A stretch of DNA of 64,000 nt from Clostridium aminobutyricum (GCF_017255415.1 NZ_JAFJZZ010000001.1:744001-808000), one strand, 5' to 3'. Positions 44,620-54,673 are shown, numbered from the stretch's first letter. A program made the numbers and translations. Notes: generated from the letters alone by a model not told the origin.

Positions 44620-45501
44620 TTAGTCCTTTTTATGGTTTTTAACGACTTCGTTCAATTCGTCAAAAAGAGGTTCCCAACCGATTCGATTTAACGCTTTACC
44701 CAGACGTTCTCCTTTTTTTCCATGGGTCTTAAAAAATTCTATAGTCGCTTCTATGATTGCGTGTAGTTCCTCTTTTGAATAAACGATCGGCACAGCCTGC
44801 CTGCCTATCTGTATACTGTTTCCGAAAAGTCCTCCGATATAGACCTTAAATCCAGGCTCTCCTGTCCATGCTTGAACAGGGCAGGCTTTGACGCATTTTC
44901 CGCATAGAATGCAAGCCGATTCATCATGAACCAATGTCTTATTTTGTTTATCCACGTGAATAGCTCCATGACGGCATTTGCTTTCACACAATCCGCAATA
45001 CGTACAAGTTTCTTTGTTCCAAACAGGTTTCATCGCTCCTTTGATACCCAGATCATTTTCTTCTGCTTTCAAGCAATTATTATGGCATCCTGTAATACCG
45101 ATTTTAAATTTATGAGGTACTTCTCTTCCATAATAAAGTGCATCAAACTCCTGCGCCAAATCAGCCGAATCGATCAAACCGCTCTGACATACGGTGCAGC
45201 CCTGACAGGCCGTTATAGTTCGGACTCGTGCTCCGCAAAAGCCTCCTCGAAGACCAGCTTCCTGCATTTCCTTTTTAATGGCATCCAGCTCTTCAAATTT
45301 TAAAAAAGGGATTTCAATGCTCTGTCTTGAAGTAAGATGGATATAGCCTTCTCCATATTTTTCCGCCAGTTCATAAACCTTCTTTAAATCCTGAACCCCT
45401 ACTTTTCCGCCTGCTATTCGAAGCCGGAGCGAAAAACGGTCTTTATCTGCCTGTCTCATAAAACAATTATTTTTTAGTTCTTTATAGTCCATCTGTCCCA
45501 T
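44620..45501 (-). CDS. Small assimilatory-type sulfite reductase (siroheme, [4Fe-4S])
   Basis: This 293-residue protein has the siroheme-cluster cysteines in ACQGCTVC (CX5C) and GCHNNC (CX3C) and, inserted after them, two ferredoxin motifs, CTYCGLCESKC and CILCGKCVKACP. This layout matches AsrC and the C-terminal half of Fsr, the small sulfite reductases of anaerobes. It should reduce sulfite to sulfide using ferredoxin-type electrons. No AsrA/AsrB partners are present. It lies 20 bases before aprA and after the transporter genes. Confidence 0.88.
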   Translation of the reverse strand: MGQMDYKELKNNCFMRQADKDRFSLRLRIAGGKVGVQDLKKVYELAEKYGEGYIHLTSRQSIEIPFLKFEELDAIKKEMQEAGLRGGFCGARVRTITACQGCTVCQSGLIDSADLAQEFDALYYGREVPHKFKIGITGCHNNCLKAEENDLGIKGAMKPVWNKETCTYCGLCESKCRHGAIHVDKQNKTLVHDESACILCGKCVKACPVQAWTGEPGFKVYIGGLFGNSIQIGRQAVPIVYSKEELHAIIEATIEFFKTHGKKGERLGKALNRIGWEPLFDELNEVVKNHKKD

Positions 45502-45521
45502 CTTTTTTTCCTTTCATTCTT

Positions 45522-46316
45522 TTAAGCTCGATCCAGTCCCCATCGTCGTCTTACATTATCTTCTATTCGGCCAAAGAGAAGTTTATCTACGGTTAATCCA
45601 AGAACGATAATGACTACCATAACCGCCATGACCTGACTGATATCCGCCAAATCTCTTCCTATCATCAATACTTGACCTAACCCCTTTGTTGCCGTTAACA
45701 TTTCACCAGCCATCAAGGCTCTCCAAGCAAAGGACCATCCCTGCTTCATTCCGGAAATCACACCGGGAAGGGCTGCCGGAAAGATAACATTCCAATAGAT
45801 TTTTAACCCGTTAGCCCCTAATGTACGGGCCGCTCTGACAAAAAGAGGATTGACATTTTTGATACCCGATACAATAGCAATACTGACCGCAAAGGTCGAG
45901 CCAATGGCAATAACAAAGATGATCGCACTCTCATTTAAACCATACCATAAAATCGCAAATGGGAGCCAGCAAATACTGGGAAGCGTTTGCATTCCGAGAA
46001 TTAATGGACTTAGATTCTCATCTAAATACTTGAATTTCGTCATCAGCAACCCAACCATGACGCCTAGCAGAACCGAGAGGGAATATCCGACCAGGATTCG
46101 TTTCATGCTGGCCAGAATAGCTATCCCCAGGGTATTATCCGATATTAATCCGATTAACGTTTGAAATACTGCAAGGGGAGATGGAAAGGTATAAGGTTTC
46201 CAAATTTCCAACGATTCTACGCCTACCCTATATATCAATTCCCAGATTGTTATTAATATCAGATAAAACAGTATCTTTTTTAATAGACCAGTCATTGTCA
46301 TACTCAGCTTTTGCAA
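45522..46316 (-). CDS. ABC transporter permease, SsuC/TauC-like
   Basis: This 264-residue protein has about six membrane helices and the permease loop RAARTLGANGLKIYWNVIFPAALPGVISG, the EAA motif that docks the ATPase. It belongs to the nitrate/sulfonate/taurine family. The chosen start is TTG at 46316, behind GGAGGTGG, which gives an 89-base overlap with the ATPase gene; ATG at 46301 or 46295 is also possible. In this operon it probably imports sulfate or organosulfonates. Confidence 0.88.
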   Translation of the reverse strand: MQKLSMTMTGLLKKILFYLILITIWELIYRVGVESLEIWKPYTFPSPLAVFQTLIGLISDNTLGIAILASMKRILVGYSLSVLLGVMVGLLMTKFKYLDENLSPLILGMQTLPSICWLPFAILWYGLNESAIIFVIAIGSTFAVSIAIVSGIKNVNPLFVRAARTLGANGLKIYWNVIFPAALPGVISGMKQGWSFAWRALMAGEMLTATKGLGQVLMIGRDLADISQVMAVMVVIIVLGLTVDKLLFGRIEDNVRRRWGLDRA

Positions 46317-47067
46317 CTTTCTCCACCTCCTCTTTCAACTCTTTCATAATTTTAGCAACCATATATGTTACGTCTCCGCTTTCGATCTGCCTTGGCCGTG
46401 CCAATTCGATCTTAAATTCCTTTTTTACCTTCCCGGGATTTGCTGCCATAACGACTACTCGATCGGAAAGCAATACCGCTTCTTCCACATTGTGCGTAAC
46501 AAAGATGATCGTCTTTCTGGTCTCCAACCATATCCGTTGAAGCTCTAGCTGTAAAATATTTTTCGTCTGACTATCCAATGCGGCAAAAGGTTCATCCATT
46601 AATAAAACTTCCGAGTCTAAGGTTAATGCTCTCGCTAAAGCCACCCGCTGCTTCATTCCGCCTGACAGTTCATGAACGTAAGCCTGTTGAAATTTTGTTA
46701 GATGCACCATTTTCAAATATTTCAGCGCTTTTTCTTTTCGGTCTGCCGCATTTATTCCGGCCATTTTCATTCCGAATTCCACATTATCAATAACCCTTAA
46801 CCAAGGAAATAATGCAGATTCCTGAAACATTACTGCCCGGTCAGGACCGGCCCCCTTAATTTCCTTACCATTTAACAAGACTTTACCTTCAGAGGCTTTT
46901 TCCAATCCCGCGATGATATTTAACAGGGTTGACTTCCCACAGCCAGAAGGACCCAATATGCTGATGAATTCACCTTGGTTTATTTCAAGATTAATATTGT
47001 CTAGGGTATGGGTCTTGTTACGGTCTGTAATAAATCTTTTTCCGACGTTTTCGATTCTTAAATTCAC
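46228..47067 (-). CDS. ABC transporter ATP-binding protein, SsuB/TauB-like
   Basis: This 279-residue ATPase has Walker A (LGPSGCGKST), signature (ELSGGMKQR) and Walker B (VLLMDEPFAALD) motifs in order, then the H-loop (FVTHNVEEA). Family is the nitrate/sulfonate/taurine type. The start is taken as GTG at 47067, seven bases after GAGGTGG; an ATG at 47094 directly follows the ROK stop codon but has no ribosome site. The tail beyond the usual end is about 25 residues longer than typical SsuB and overlaps the permease gene. Confidence 0.9.
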   Translation of the reverse strand: MNLRIENVGKRFITDRNKTHTLDNINLEINQGEFISILGPSGCGKSTLLNIIAGLEKASEGKVLLNGKEIKGAGPDRAVMFQESALFPWLRVIDNVEFGMKMAGINAADRKEKALKYLKMVHLTKFQQAYVHELSGGMKQRVALARALTLDSEVLLMDEPFAALDSQTKNILQLELQRIWLETRKTIIFVTHNVEEAVLLSDRVVVMAANPGKVKKEFKIELARPRQIESGDVTYMVAKIMKELKEEVEKVAKAEYDNDWSIKKDTVLSDINNNLGIDI

Positions 47068-47094
47068 GGTCTCACCACCTCTCATTCTTTCCAT

Positions 47095-48306
47095 TTATTT
47101 GACAACCTTACTGGTTAGACAATGTTCCAGACCCATCACGGCAGAACCCACAGCAATCGCATGGTCATTGAAATGACCGCCTCTCATAAAAATAACTTTA
47201 GATCCATTATTGCCGTAACACCTTTTTTCGGCTGTTTCTGTGCATACATTATAAAATAGCTGTGATTTGTTGATTAATGGGCCGCTTAAAATAACCAAAC
47301 CGGGATTTAAAATATTGATAAAATTCGCCAGACCGGTTCCTAAGATCATTGCCGAACGGGTTAAAATTTCTATAGCCAAGGAGTCACCGTCCGATACAGC
47401 ATGACAAATGTCCATATAGTGAATATCCTTTAGGTCTTTTACAATGGTTGAACGTCTCCCCTTCTTTACCTCAGAAATATATTTTTGTGTGATAGCATGA
47501 ATAGAAGAATAGCACTCAATACAACCATAGTTCCCGCAAGCGCATTGTTCTCCATCTACATCGATAACCATATGCCCAAATGCATCTTCCGCGTTATTTG
47601 CGGTTCTAATAATGGTCTCGGAAGAAATCGTTCCTGTTCGAATACCGATTCCACAGTGAAAATAGACCAGATTTTTATATCCTTTACCGACACCGAAAAG
47701 CATTTCCGCTAACACCGCTGCATTTGCACCATTATCGACGAAAACAGGGCATTCAAAACTCCGTTGCATCAGTTCTTTCATAGGAACATCCTGCCATCCG
47801 GCTGCTCCAAAATGAGCGGGGTTAATGAGGACTCCCTTTTCTATATCTAACGGCCCTACGGTACCTATACCGATTGCCATTAATTTTTGTTTATCGGCGG
47901 AAAGGCTTTTTAATCCAGTGTCGATAATTTCCAGAATAGTTGCTACCGTTTTACTCGGAGAATGGGATTTATTCATATTGAATCGATATTGATATAAAAT
48001 CTCAATCTTCAAATTTGTGATGATAATCTCCGTATAGGTTCTTGAAATATCAACACCCACCAGATAACCTTTTCCGGCATGAATATCGTATACGATAGGC
48101 CTTCTTCCTCCTGTGGATTCTCCGATTGTCGATTGCATGATATAGCGGTTTTCCTCAAGAGGCTCTATGATACGGTTTAAAGTCGTCAGTTTTATATCAG
48201 TAAGCATCGAAAGTTCATTTTTTGTTTTGGGTCCTTGTTTATGAATAAGATTAAATACTTTTTTCGTATCATAATTCAAACTATTTAATTCATTATAAAT
48301 ATTCAT
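47095..48306 (-). CDS. ROK family transcriptional regulator
   Basis: This 403-residue protein has an N-terminal winged HTH (about 15-75, LIHKQGPKTKNELSMLTDIKLTTLNRII) and a ROK sugar-kinase-like domain. The zinc motif CACGNYGCIE (about 263-272) is intact. The ATP loop and substrate residues look partly changed (GIGIRTGTI in place of GTGIGAGI), so it is more likely a regulator than a kinase. It is unusual to find it between the binding protein and ATPase genes of a sulfur transporter; it may control this operon. CGAGGTTT precedes the ATG. Confidence 0.85.
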   Translation of the reverse strand: MNIYNELNSLNYDTKKVFNLIHKQGPKTKNELSMLTDIKLTTLNRIIEPLEENRYIMQSTIGESTGGRRPIVYDIHAGKGYLVGVDISRTYTEIIITNLKIEILYQYRFNMNKSHSPSKTVATILEIIDTGLKSLSADKQKLMAIGIGTVGPLDIEKGVLINPAHFGAAGWQDVPMKELMQRSFECPVFVDNGANAAVLAEMLFGVGKGYKNLVYFHCGIGIRTGTISSETIIRTANNAEDAFGHMVIDVDGEQCACGNYGCIECYSSIHAITQKYISEVKKGRRSTIVKDLKDIHYMDICHAVSDGDSLAIEILTRSAMILGTGLANFINILNPGLVILSGPLINKSQLFYNVCTETAEKRCYGNNGSKVIFMRGGHFNDHAIAVGSAVMGLEHCLTSKVVK

Positions 48307-48354
48307 TTAAACCTCGCTGCCATTTTTGAATAGTTCCATGATCGTTCCATTGAA

Positions 48355-49404
48355 CTATTGAATCTCCGGCTTTCCTTGCTCTTTTAAAACCTTATTTAAT
48401 AACTCAAGATTAAACAACTGATCAACGTTTGGCTTTTCCTTCAGGAATCCTGCTTCATACGATAAGTTTGCAAAGCCTACAACAGATTCGGTTCGAGGAT
48501 CATACGTCACCTTAAGCCGGTCAAATGCTGCATCTAACACATCCGCAGGCAGTTCTTTCTGAGTTAGTTCCTTGATTTTTGCATTGACGGTTGCCTTTGC
48601 CTGATCCGGATTGTTATTGATATAATCGGTCAATTCAACATGAGCTTTTAAGAAATTTTCAACAACATCCGGATGTTCTTCTATAAATTCCGTTCTTGCC
48701 ACCACGACTGCCGTTGAATATTCTCCGTTTTTCCAAACCTGATCATAATCCAACACGACATTTGCATTCACTTCTTTGACCAATCTGGAACCCCATGGCT
48801 CAGGAACAAATGCAGCATCAATTTCTCCGCTGTCCAATAATGTCTTTATATCGGGGTTATCCGCCTGAATCACTTCGACTGTCCCGCCCTTGGTTGTCTC
48901 TTTTAATCCATTTTCCTGCAATAGGTTAAGCAATGATAAATGTTGCGTGTTTCCAAACTGAGGCACCGCTATTTTCTTACCGCTCAGGTCTTTTAAGCCT
49001 TTAATCTTTACATCTTGACGGGAAACCAAAATAGCTCCTGCTTCCGTCGCACCTGCGATAATCTGTAAATCACCGTTCGATTTTATGTATCCGTTGATTG
49101 CCGGACCGGGTCCGATATAACCCAAATCAATTTCTCCTGCGAAAAAGGCTTCTATTTCAGCAGGTCCCGCATTAAAGGTTTTCCATTCGATGGTAGTATT
49201 CTCCCCTAACGCTTTTTGAAACTGCCCTTCCGTCGCACCAACTAAGGCTTGAGAATGGGTTATATTGGGAAAATTTGCAATTCTCATAGTCAATTGATCA
49301 CCGTCTTTTTCTCCTTGTTTTTGAGACGAACAACCTGTAAAAATACCCATTGCCATCGTAACCATTAAACCCACTGCAATAAACAAGCTTTTTTTACTTT
49401 TCAT
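48355..49404 (-). CDS. ABC transporter substrate-binding lipoprotein, SsuA/TauA-like
   Basis: This 349-residue protein has a signal peptide ending in the lipobox IFTGC (Cys25) and a SsuA/NrtA/TauA-type binding domain (GYIGPGPAINGYIKSNGDLQI, LSGKKIAVPQFGNTQH, AAFVPEPWGSRL). It should catch a sulfur anion, possibly sulfonate or sulfate, outside the cell. GGGAGG precedes the ATG. It is the first gene of the nine-gene operon that runs to cysN. Confidence 0.9.
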   Translation of the reverse strand: MKSKKSLFIAVGLMVTMAMGIFTGCSSQKQGEKDGDQLTMRIANFPNITHSQALVGATEGQFQKALGENTTIEWKTFNAGPAEIEAFFAGEIDLGYIGPGPAINGYIKSNGDLQIIAGATEAGAILVSRQDVKIKGLKDLSGKKIAVPQFGNTQHLSLLNLLQENGLKETTKGGTVEVIQADNPDIKTLLDSGEIDAAFVPEPWGSRLVKEVNANVVLDYDQVWKNGEYSTAVVVARTEFIEEHPDVVENFLKAHVELTDYINNNPDQAKATVNAKIKELTQKELPADVLDAAFDRLKVTYDPRTESVVGFANLSYEAGFLKEKPNVDQLFNLELLNKVLKEQGKPEIQ

Positions 49405-49575
49405 CTTCTAACCTCCCATGATTTAAAAATAGATTTTTGTAGCGAATAAGGATTCCTAGAAACTTTTAACCATTTTTGTAATAAGTACTTAAAAAAATAT
49501 CATTAACACATCTTATTATCAAGCGGATATTAACAAGTATTAATATATGTTTACTATGTTATTGCTTAAATTTTT

Positions 49576-49599
49576 ACCCTCACCTTTCTAGATGAGGGT
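49576..49599. other. 10-bp hairpin in leader of the sulfur operon
   Basis: ACCCTCACCT (49576-49585) and AGATGAGGGT (49590-49599) pair around TTCT. It lies between the histidine kinase stop and the first sulfur gene; no strong T-run follows on the - strand. Confidence 0.5.
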
Positions 49600-49642
49600 T
49601 TAATGTGAAGCTGTAGTTTCCTAGTAATCTTATATGTTTTAT

Positions 49643-49674
49643 ATTATACTACTATGTTTCCAAATAGTTGTCAA
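49643..49674 (-). promoter_or_regulatory. Possible promoter of the sulfur operon with long spacer
   Basis: On the - strand TTGACA (49674-49669) and TATAAT (49648-49643) are 20 bases apart. The spacer is almost filled by the palindrome ACTAT-N8-ATAGT (49651-49668). The spacing is too long for an unassisted promoter. Confidence 0.4.
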
Positions 49675-49679
49675 TTAAT

Positions 49680-51104
49680 TTAATAATTATTTTTACTAGG
49701 TAAATCTATTTCATTCAATTTAGGTAGGGTCACAATAAAACAACTCCCCTCATTTAAACGGCTTTCTACCTCAACCTTCCCCCCATGTGCGGTAACAATT
49801 GATTTAACGATTGCAAGCCCAATTCCGGAACCTCCCATCAAACGGTTCCGAGATTTATCCGCTCGATAAAAACGTTCAAATATAAAAGGAATTTCATTCT
49901 CCGGGATACCGATCCCATTGTCTTTAATGCTGAAAACTACAGTATTCTGCGTTTCCGAAATAGTAACCTGCATTTCACTGCCGTCCGGCGAATATTTTAC
50001 GGCATTGGATATCAAGTTGATTAAGACTTGGCTTATCCTCGCTTTGTCCGCAAAAATTTCCGAAGCGCTGCCCGTAACAGAAGTCTTTTGATGTTTATTT
50101 TTTAACTCTGTTTCAAAATTCTCCAGCACTTTTTGTGAAAGTTCTAAGGGGCTTATCCATGTTTTATCAAGCTTAAAATTATCGCTCTCTACCTTTGCGA
50201 GACTTTCTAAATCGCTTACCAACTCACAGATTCGACTCATTTCATCATAACAGCTTTGTAACCGTTCCATTGTTGGCTCCCACACCCCTTCCATGATAGC
50301 TTCAAGGTGTGTTTGGGCAGTTGTTAATGGGGTTCGCAGCTCATGGGCCACATCGGTAGTCAGCTGTCGTCTTAACTTTTCTTGACTTTCAAGGGTTCCT
50401 GACAAATGATTAATGGATTCGATTAATTCTTGTACTTCTTTTGTACTGGTCTTTTCTTCGATCTTTACCCCATAATCCCCATTGGAAATTTGTTTTGTTA
50501 ACCTCACTGTTTCCATAATCGGCTGACTTAAACGCTTAGCCAATAAGAATCCCACTATGATAGAAATGAGAAGCGATAGGAGACCGATACTGATTAAAAT
50601 CTTGTTTAATGAATCTAAAAACTGAAAATCATCTTTGCTTAGAAAAAATGGTCCGAAAGAACTGATCTGTACCGTTCCCACCTTCTCAGTCTCTTGCATA
50701 GCAGAGAATTCCTTTGTTGTAAATTGCCCGTTCATCTCCGGATATTCCATCATCATCCTGTGCGATATATCATTCATCACTTCAGTACATAACTTCATAT
50801 CGGAAGTTTCGGCATCCCATATGACCTGTTGTTCCAAATCATACACTTTGACAATATAGCCATCGTATAGGGCATACATCCCTATCGTATGTAAGAAATC
50901 CACATCCCATTTCTTTGATTGTGTATCATATTGCTGGCTTATTCTATTCACAATTTCCTGGGTGCTCTTTTGCTGTTGGTTCGTAATATATCCTTTAAAT
51001 TGGTTCCCAATAAAAATATTGGCCAACAAACTGATTAATGCTACAGTAAGCAGAACTACCAGAGCAATAGCTAATGAGAGCTTCGTCTTTAAACCGTACC
51101 TCAT
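49680..51104 (-). CDS. Sensor histidine kinase
   Basis: This 474-residue membrane kinase has two membrane segments (about 10-32 and 160-182) around an extracellular sensor domain, a HAMP linker, a HisKA domain with the phospho-His in DVAHELRTPL (about 250) and a HATPase domain (NLISNAVKYSP, DNGIGIP, GSGIGLAI). ATG at 51104 begins one base after the response regulator stop and lies behind GGAGGG. The stimulus is unknown; it is flanked by copper and sulfur genes. Confidence 0.92.
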   Translation of the reverse strand: MRYGLKTKLSLAIALVVLLTVALISLLANIFIGNQFKGYITNQQQKSTQEIVNRISQQYDTQSKKWDVDFLHTIGMYALYDGYIVKVYDLEQQVIWDAETSDMKLCTEVMNDISHRMMMEYPEMNGQFTTKEFSAMQETEKVGTVQISSFGPFFLSKDDFQFLDSLNKILISIGLLSLLISIIVGFLLAKRLSQPIMETVRLTKQISNGDYGVKIEEKTSTKEVQELIESINHLSGTLESQEKLRRQLTTDVAHELRTPLTTAQTHLEAIMEGVWEPTMERLQSCYDEMSRICELVSDLESLAKVESDNFKLDKTWISPLELSQKVLENFETELKNKHQKTSVTGSASEIFADKARISQVLINLISNAVKYSPDGSEMQVTISETQNTVVFSIKDNGIGIPENEIPFIFERFYRADKSRNRLMGGSGIGLAIVKSIVTAHGGKVEVESRLNEGSCFIVTLPKLNEIDLPSKNNY

Positions 51105-51105
51105 A

Positions 51106-51807
51106 CTATTTCCCTCCAAACTTATATCCTACACCATATATTGTTTGAACATATATTGGTCTTTTAGAATCGCTTTCTATCTTTTGCCGTATATTCTTAA
51201 TATGAGTATCTACTGTTCGGTCAAATCCGTCAAACTCATCACCAAGGGCTGTTATTATTAATTCCTCCCGTGTAAATACTTTGTTCGGAAATTTTATCAT
51301 AGCTGCCAATATCTTAAATTCATTTGCAGTAAGATTTACTTCCATTCGATTTTTTTTGACAGAATGCCCCTCGAAGTCGATCTCTAAATCCCCTTCATTA
51401 AAAGAAATTTTTTTATATAATGGTACCAAGTCATCCGTTGATCTTCTTAAGATTGCTTCCATTCTTGCATTCAATTGTTTTAAACTAAAAGGCTTGGTAA
51501 TGTAGTCATCTGCCCCGATTTCTAATCCCTCAAGGATCGCCTCCTCATTCACTCTTGCAGTCAGCATAATAATCGGTACTCTCGATTTCTGCCGAAGTGA
51601 TCTGCAAATATCTTCACCCGAAACATCAGGCAGCATGAGATCTAATATCACTAATGAAATGTTTTCTTGATCAAAGATAGAAAAAGCTTTTTTTCCGCTT
51701 TCTGCAGTAAAAACAATAAACCCTTTGCTCTCTAAAAAGGATTGAATGACCTCTAAAATTTTAGTTTCATCATCAACAACCAGAACCTTTTTTTTGTCAT
51801 TTTTCAT
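51106..51807 (-). CDS. OmpR family response regulator
   Basis: This 233-residue protein has a receiver domain (acidic DDE near 12, phospho-Asp in LVILDLMLPD at about 55, Lys in DYITKPF) and a C-terminal winged helix (VNLTANEFKILAAMIKFPNKVFTREEL, then DRTVDTHIKNIRQKI). It pairs with the histidine kinase gene that starts one base after it. Targets could be copZA or the sulfur operon; the sequence does not decide. Confidence 0.93.
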   Translation of the reverse strand: MKNDKKKVLVVDDETKILEVIQSFLESKGFIVFTAESGKKAFSIFDQENISLVILDLMLPDVSGEDICRSLRQKSRVPIIMLTARVNEEAILEGLEIGADDYITKPFSLKQLNARMEAILRRSTDDLVPLYKKISFNEGDLEIDFEGHSVKKNRMEVNLTANEFKILAAMIKFPNKVFTREELIITALGDEFDGFDRTVDTHIKNIRQKIESDSKRPIYVQTIYGVGYKFGGK

Positions 51808-51880
51808 CCTCCATCATTCCCTTCTTCTTTTCATACTCTCTTAAAATTAAAGCAGAAAGATATGTAGATTTTATGGAGTA

Positions 51881-51934
51881 AAATATCCCCGTCAGTCAAA
51901 ATCATCTCTTTGATTTAGACTGACGGGGATATTT
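51881..51934. terminator. Long bidirectional terminator after copZ
   Basis: AAATATCCCCGTCAGTC (51881-51897) pairs perfectly with the matching arm ending at 51934, and inner AAATCA/TGATTT adds six pairs. It ends the copA-copZ unit on the - strand. Confidence 0.85.
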
Positions 51935-51986
51935 ATTGCGATAGATTTTTTATTTATACTATTTGAAAATGGTAGTTAAAAGGAAT

Positions 51987-52202
51987 TTACAGCGTCTCAA
52001 TATTCGTTACACTGTAATCTACTTCTTCAATTGTCTCCTTAAGCTGTTCATCACTTACTTCATCATTTGTTTCAACTATTGCATAATTACCGGCTAGATT
52101 CACGTCGACACCTTCAACCCCTACTACCTCGCTTAATGCGTCCTTTACATGTTTTACACAATGTTCACAGGACATGCCTTCAATAAATATTTTTTTCTTC
52201 AT
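51987..52202 (-). CDS. copZ: Copper chaperone CopZ
   Basis: This 71-residue heavy-metal-associated domain has the Cu(I)-binding GMSCEHC motif (about 9-15) and the usual ferredoxin-like fold length. It hands Cu(I) to the CopA ATPase encoded 27 bases upstream. AAGGAG precedes the ATG, and a strong terminator follows the gene. Confidence 0.93.
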   Translation of the reverse strand: MKKKIFIEGMSCEHCVKHVKDALSEVVGVEGVDVNLAGNYAIVETNDEVSDEQLKETIEEVDYSVTNIETL

Positions 52203-52228
52203 TTCTCTATTCTCCTTTTAAACTTATT

Positions 52229-54673
52229 TTAAAATAACGGTTTGAAGTTTTTTAACCGCAGCGCATTGGTCAAAACCGATACGGAGCTTAAACTCATCGC
52301 TGCTGCCGCAATCATCGGATTGAGCAAAGGACCTCCAAAGAGATGTAGGATTCCCATTGCAACCGGTATCCCCAATATGTTATATCCAAATGCCCAGAAT
52401 AAATTCTGCTTGATGTTTCGGATGGTTTTCTTACTTAAATCAATGGCCGTCGGAACGTCCATTAAATCACTTTTCATGAGGACGATATCTGCGGATTCCA
52501 TGGCAACGTCTGTTCCGGATCCGATGGCAATCCCGATATCTGCTTGTGCTAACGCCGGCGCATCATTGATTCCGTCTCCGACCATAGCGACTTGTTTTCC
52601 TTCTTGCTGAAGCTTCTTCACTTCACTCGCTTTATCTTGCGGTAAAACTTCCGCTAATACCCGGTCGATTCCCACTTGTTTGGCTATCGCTTCCGCTGTC
52701 CGTTGATTATCACCGGTAATCATCGCTACTTCAAGCCCCATTGCATGGAGCCGTTCAATGGCCTTTTGACTGTTTTCTTTTACCGTATCTGCCACTGCAA
52801 TAATTCCTGCCATTTCATTATTGATTGCAATGTACATCGGGGTTTTTCCTTCCCTCGCCAGTTTGTCTGAAGTTTCTTCTAAGCGGCCTAAAGAGATATT
52901 TCTGTCTCGCATCAATTTTCTATTGCCAAGCAAAACTTCCTTTTCATCTATTTTTACTTCTATTCCATGACCCGGAATGGCCTTGAAAGAGTCCAATTGC
53001 TTAAAGGCTAACCCTTTTTCTTCCGCACCTTTTACAATGGCTTCTCCCAGCGGATGCTCGGAACCTTTTTCTGCGGAAGCCGCCAACTGTAACAATTCGT
53101 CTTCGGCTATATCGGTGGATACCACCACATCGGTTACTTTTGGCTTTCCTTCGGTGATCGTGCCTGTTTTATCAAAAACAATGGTTTGAATTTTATGCGC
53201 CGTTTCAAGGGCTACACCACTTTTTATCAAGACACCATATTCTGCCCCTTTTCCGGTCCCTACCATAATGGCGGTTGGCGTTGCCAATCCTAAGGCACAA
53301 GGACACGCGATAACAAGAACCGAGATAAAAATGGTTAATGCAAATATAGCGGTTTGTCCGGTTAAATACCATGCCAGTCCGGAAATAACGGCTAAGACAA
53401 TGACAGTGGGAACAAAATAGCCGGCGATCACATCCGCAAGCTTTGCAATGGGAGCTTTTGAGCCTTGCGCATCTTCTACGAGCTTAATAATCTGAGCCAG
53501 TGCGGTATCCTTACCCACTTTTGTTGCTTTATACTTGATCGAACCATTTTTATTGATGCTTGCGCCAATAATCGGATCGCCGATCCTTTTTTCTACCGGA
53601 ATACTTTCACCTGTCAGCATGGATTCGTCCACAGAGGTATTTCCCTCAACCACTTCGCCATCTACCGGCATCTTTTCACCCGGTTTTACAACGATGACAT
53701 CTCCCACCTCTACTTCTTCAATGATCCTCTCAATTTCCTTGCCGTCCTTTATAATAATGGCTGTTTTAGGAGCAAGTCCCATCAGTTTTTTGATCGCTTC
53801 TGAGGTTTTTCCTTTGGAAACGGCTTCTAAATATTTGCCAAGTGTGATGAGGGTTATAATGACACCTGCGGATTCAAAATACAGATTATTGACGTAATGG
53901 GTATTTCCCTGGAAAATTTGTACTACGGCGAAGATTCCATAAAGGATTGCGGCAGAAGTACCTAAAGCTATGAGCGAATCCATATTGGGACTCCTTCTCC
54001 ATAAAGTCTTATACCCCACTGTATAAAAGCGGTATCCGACTATTACTACGGGTAAAGTCAGAATCAACTGTATGAAAGCAAACGCTTTAGGGCTCGTCAT
54101 CGGCATAATGGAATGAGGGAGCGGAAGCCCCACCATATGGCCCATGGCTATATAGAACACCGGAACCGTGAATAGAGCGGAAATTAAAAACCTTCTCCAA
54201 AGAGATTGGATCTCCTGATCTTTTTTCTGCTTGTCCGTATCCATAGAAGTTTCTTCTTCGATTGCCTTATACCCTGCTTTTTCCACAGCTTTTTTAATAT
54301 CCGTTACCGTTAACTTGGCGGGTTCAAAACGAATGGTTAGCTTTTCTGTAGCCAAATTGACATTGGATTCCGCCACGCCGTCCAATTTTCTCGTTACCCT
54401 TTCCACTGCTTTTGCACAGGATGCACAAGTCATCCCTTCTATTTTCATTGTTTTTATAACGGCATCGCTTAAAGCCTTATATCCTGCTTTTTCCACAGCT
54501 GCTTGGATTTCTTCCACGGTAACTTTGGATTCATCATAGTGAATACTTAATTTTTCTGTCGCAAGGTTTACATTGGATTCTGTTACGCCATCTATTTTTT
54601 TTGTAGCTCTTTCCACCGCTTTTGCACAGGATGCACAGGTCATTCCTTCTATTTTCAATGTCTTATTGATCAT
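52229..54673 (-). CDS. copA: Copper-exporting P-type ATPase
   Basis: This 814-residue P1B ATPase has two N-terminal metal-binding domains (GMTCASC with Cys13/Cys16, and again near 83-86), eight membrane helices, the CPC metal motif ([12 protein letters not shown], about 462), phosphorylation site DKTGTITEG (about 504), SEHPLGE and the hinge [10 protein letters not shown]. These mark a Cu(I) exporter. AAGGAGG precedes the ATG. It is cotranscribed with copZ and divergent from the FixH-like gene, across a 300-base region holding two inverted repeats. Confidence 0.95.
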   Translation of the reverse strand: MINKTLKIEGMTCASCAKAVERATKKIDGVTESNVNLATEKLSIHYDESKVTVEEIQAAVEKAGYKALSDAVIKTMKIEGMTCASCAKAVERVTRKLDGVAESNVNLATEKLTIRFEPAKLTVTDIKKAVEKAGYKAIEEETSMDTDKQKKDQEIQSLWRRFLISALFTVPVFYIAMGHMVGLPLPHSIMPMTSPKAFAFIQLILTLPVVIVGYRFYTVGYKTLWRRSPNMDSLIALGTSAAILYGIFAVVQIFQGNTHYVNNLYFESAGVIITLITLGKYLEAVSKGKTSEAIKKLMGLAPKTAIIIKDGKEIERIIEEVEVGDVIVVKPGEKMPVDGEVVEGNTSVDESMLTGESIPVEKRIGDPIIGASINKNGSIKYKATKVGKDTALAQIIKLVEDAQGSKAPIAKLADVIAGYFVPTVIVLAVISGLAWYLTGQTAIFALTIFISVLVIACPCALGLATPTAIMVGTGKGAEYGVLIKSGVALETAHKIQTIVFDKTGTITEGKPKVTDVVVSTDIAEDELLQLAASAEKGSEHPLGEAIVKGAEEKGLAFKQLDSFKAIPGHGIEVKIDEKEVLLGNRKLMRDRNISLGRLEETSDKLAREGKTPMYIAINNEMAGIIAVADTVKENSQKAIERLHAMGLEVAMITGDNQRTAEAIAKQVGIDRVLAEVLPQDKASEVKKLQQEGKQVAMVGDGINDAPALAQADIGIAIGSGTDVAMESADIVLMKSDLMDVPTAIDLSKKTIRNIKQNLFWAFGYNILGIPVAMGILHLFGGPLLNPMIAAAAMSLSSVSVLTNALRLKNFKPLF

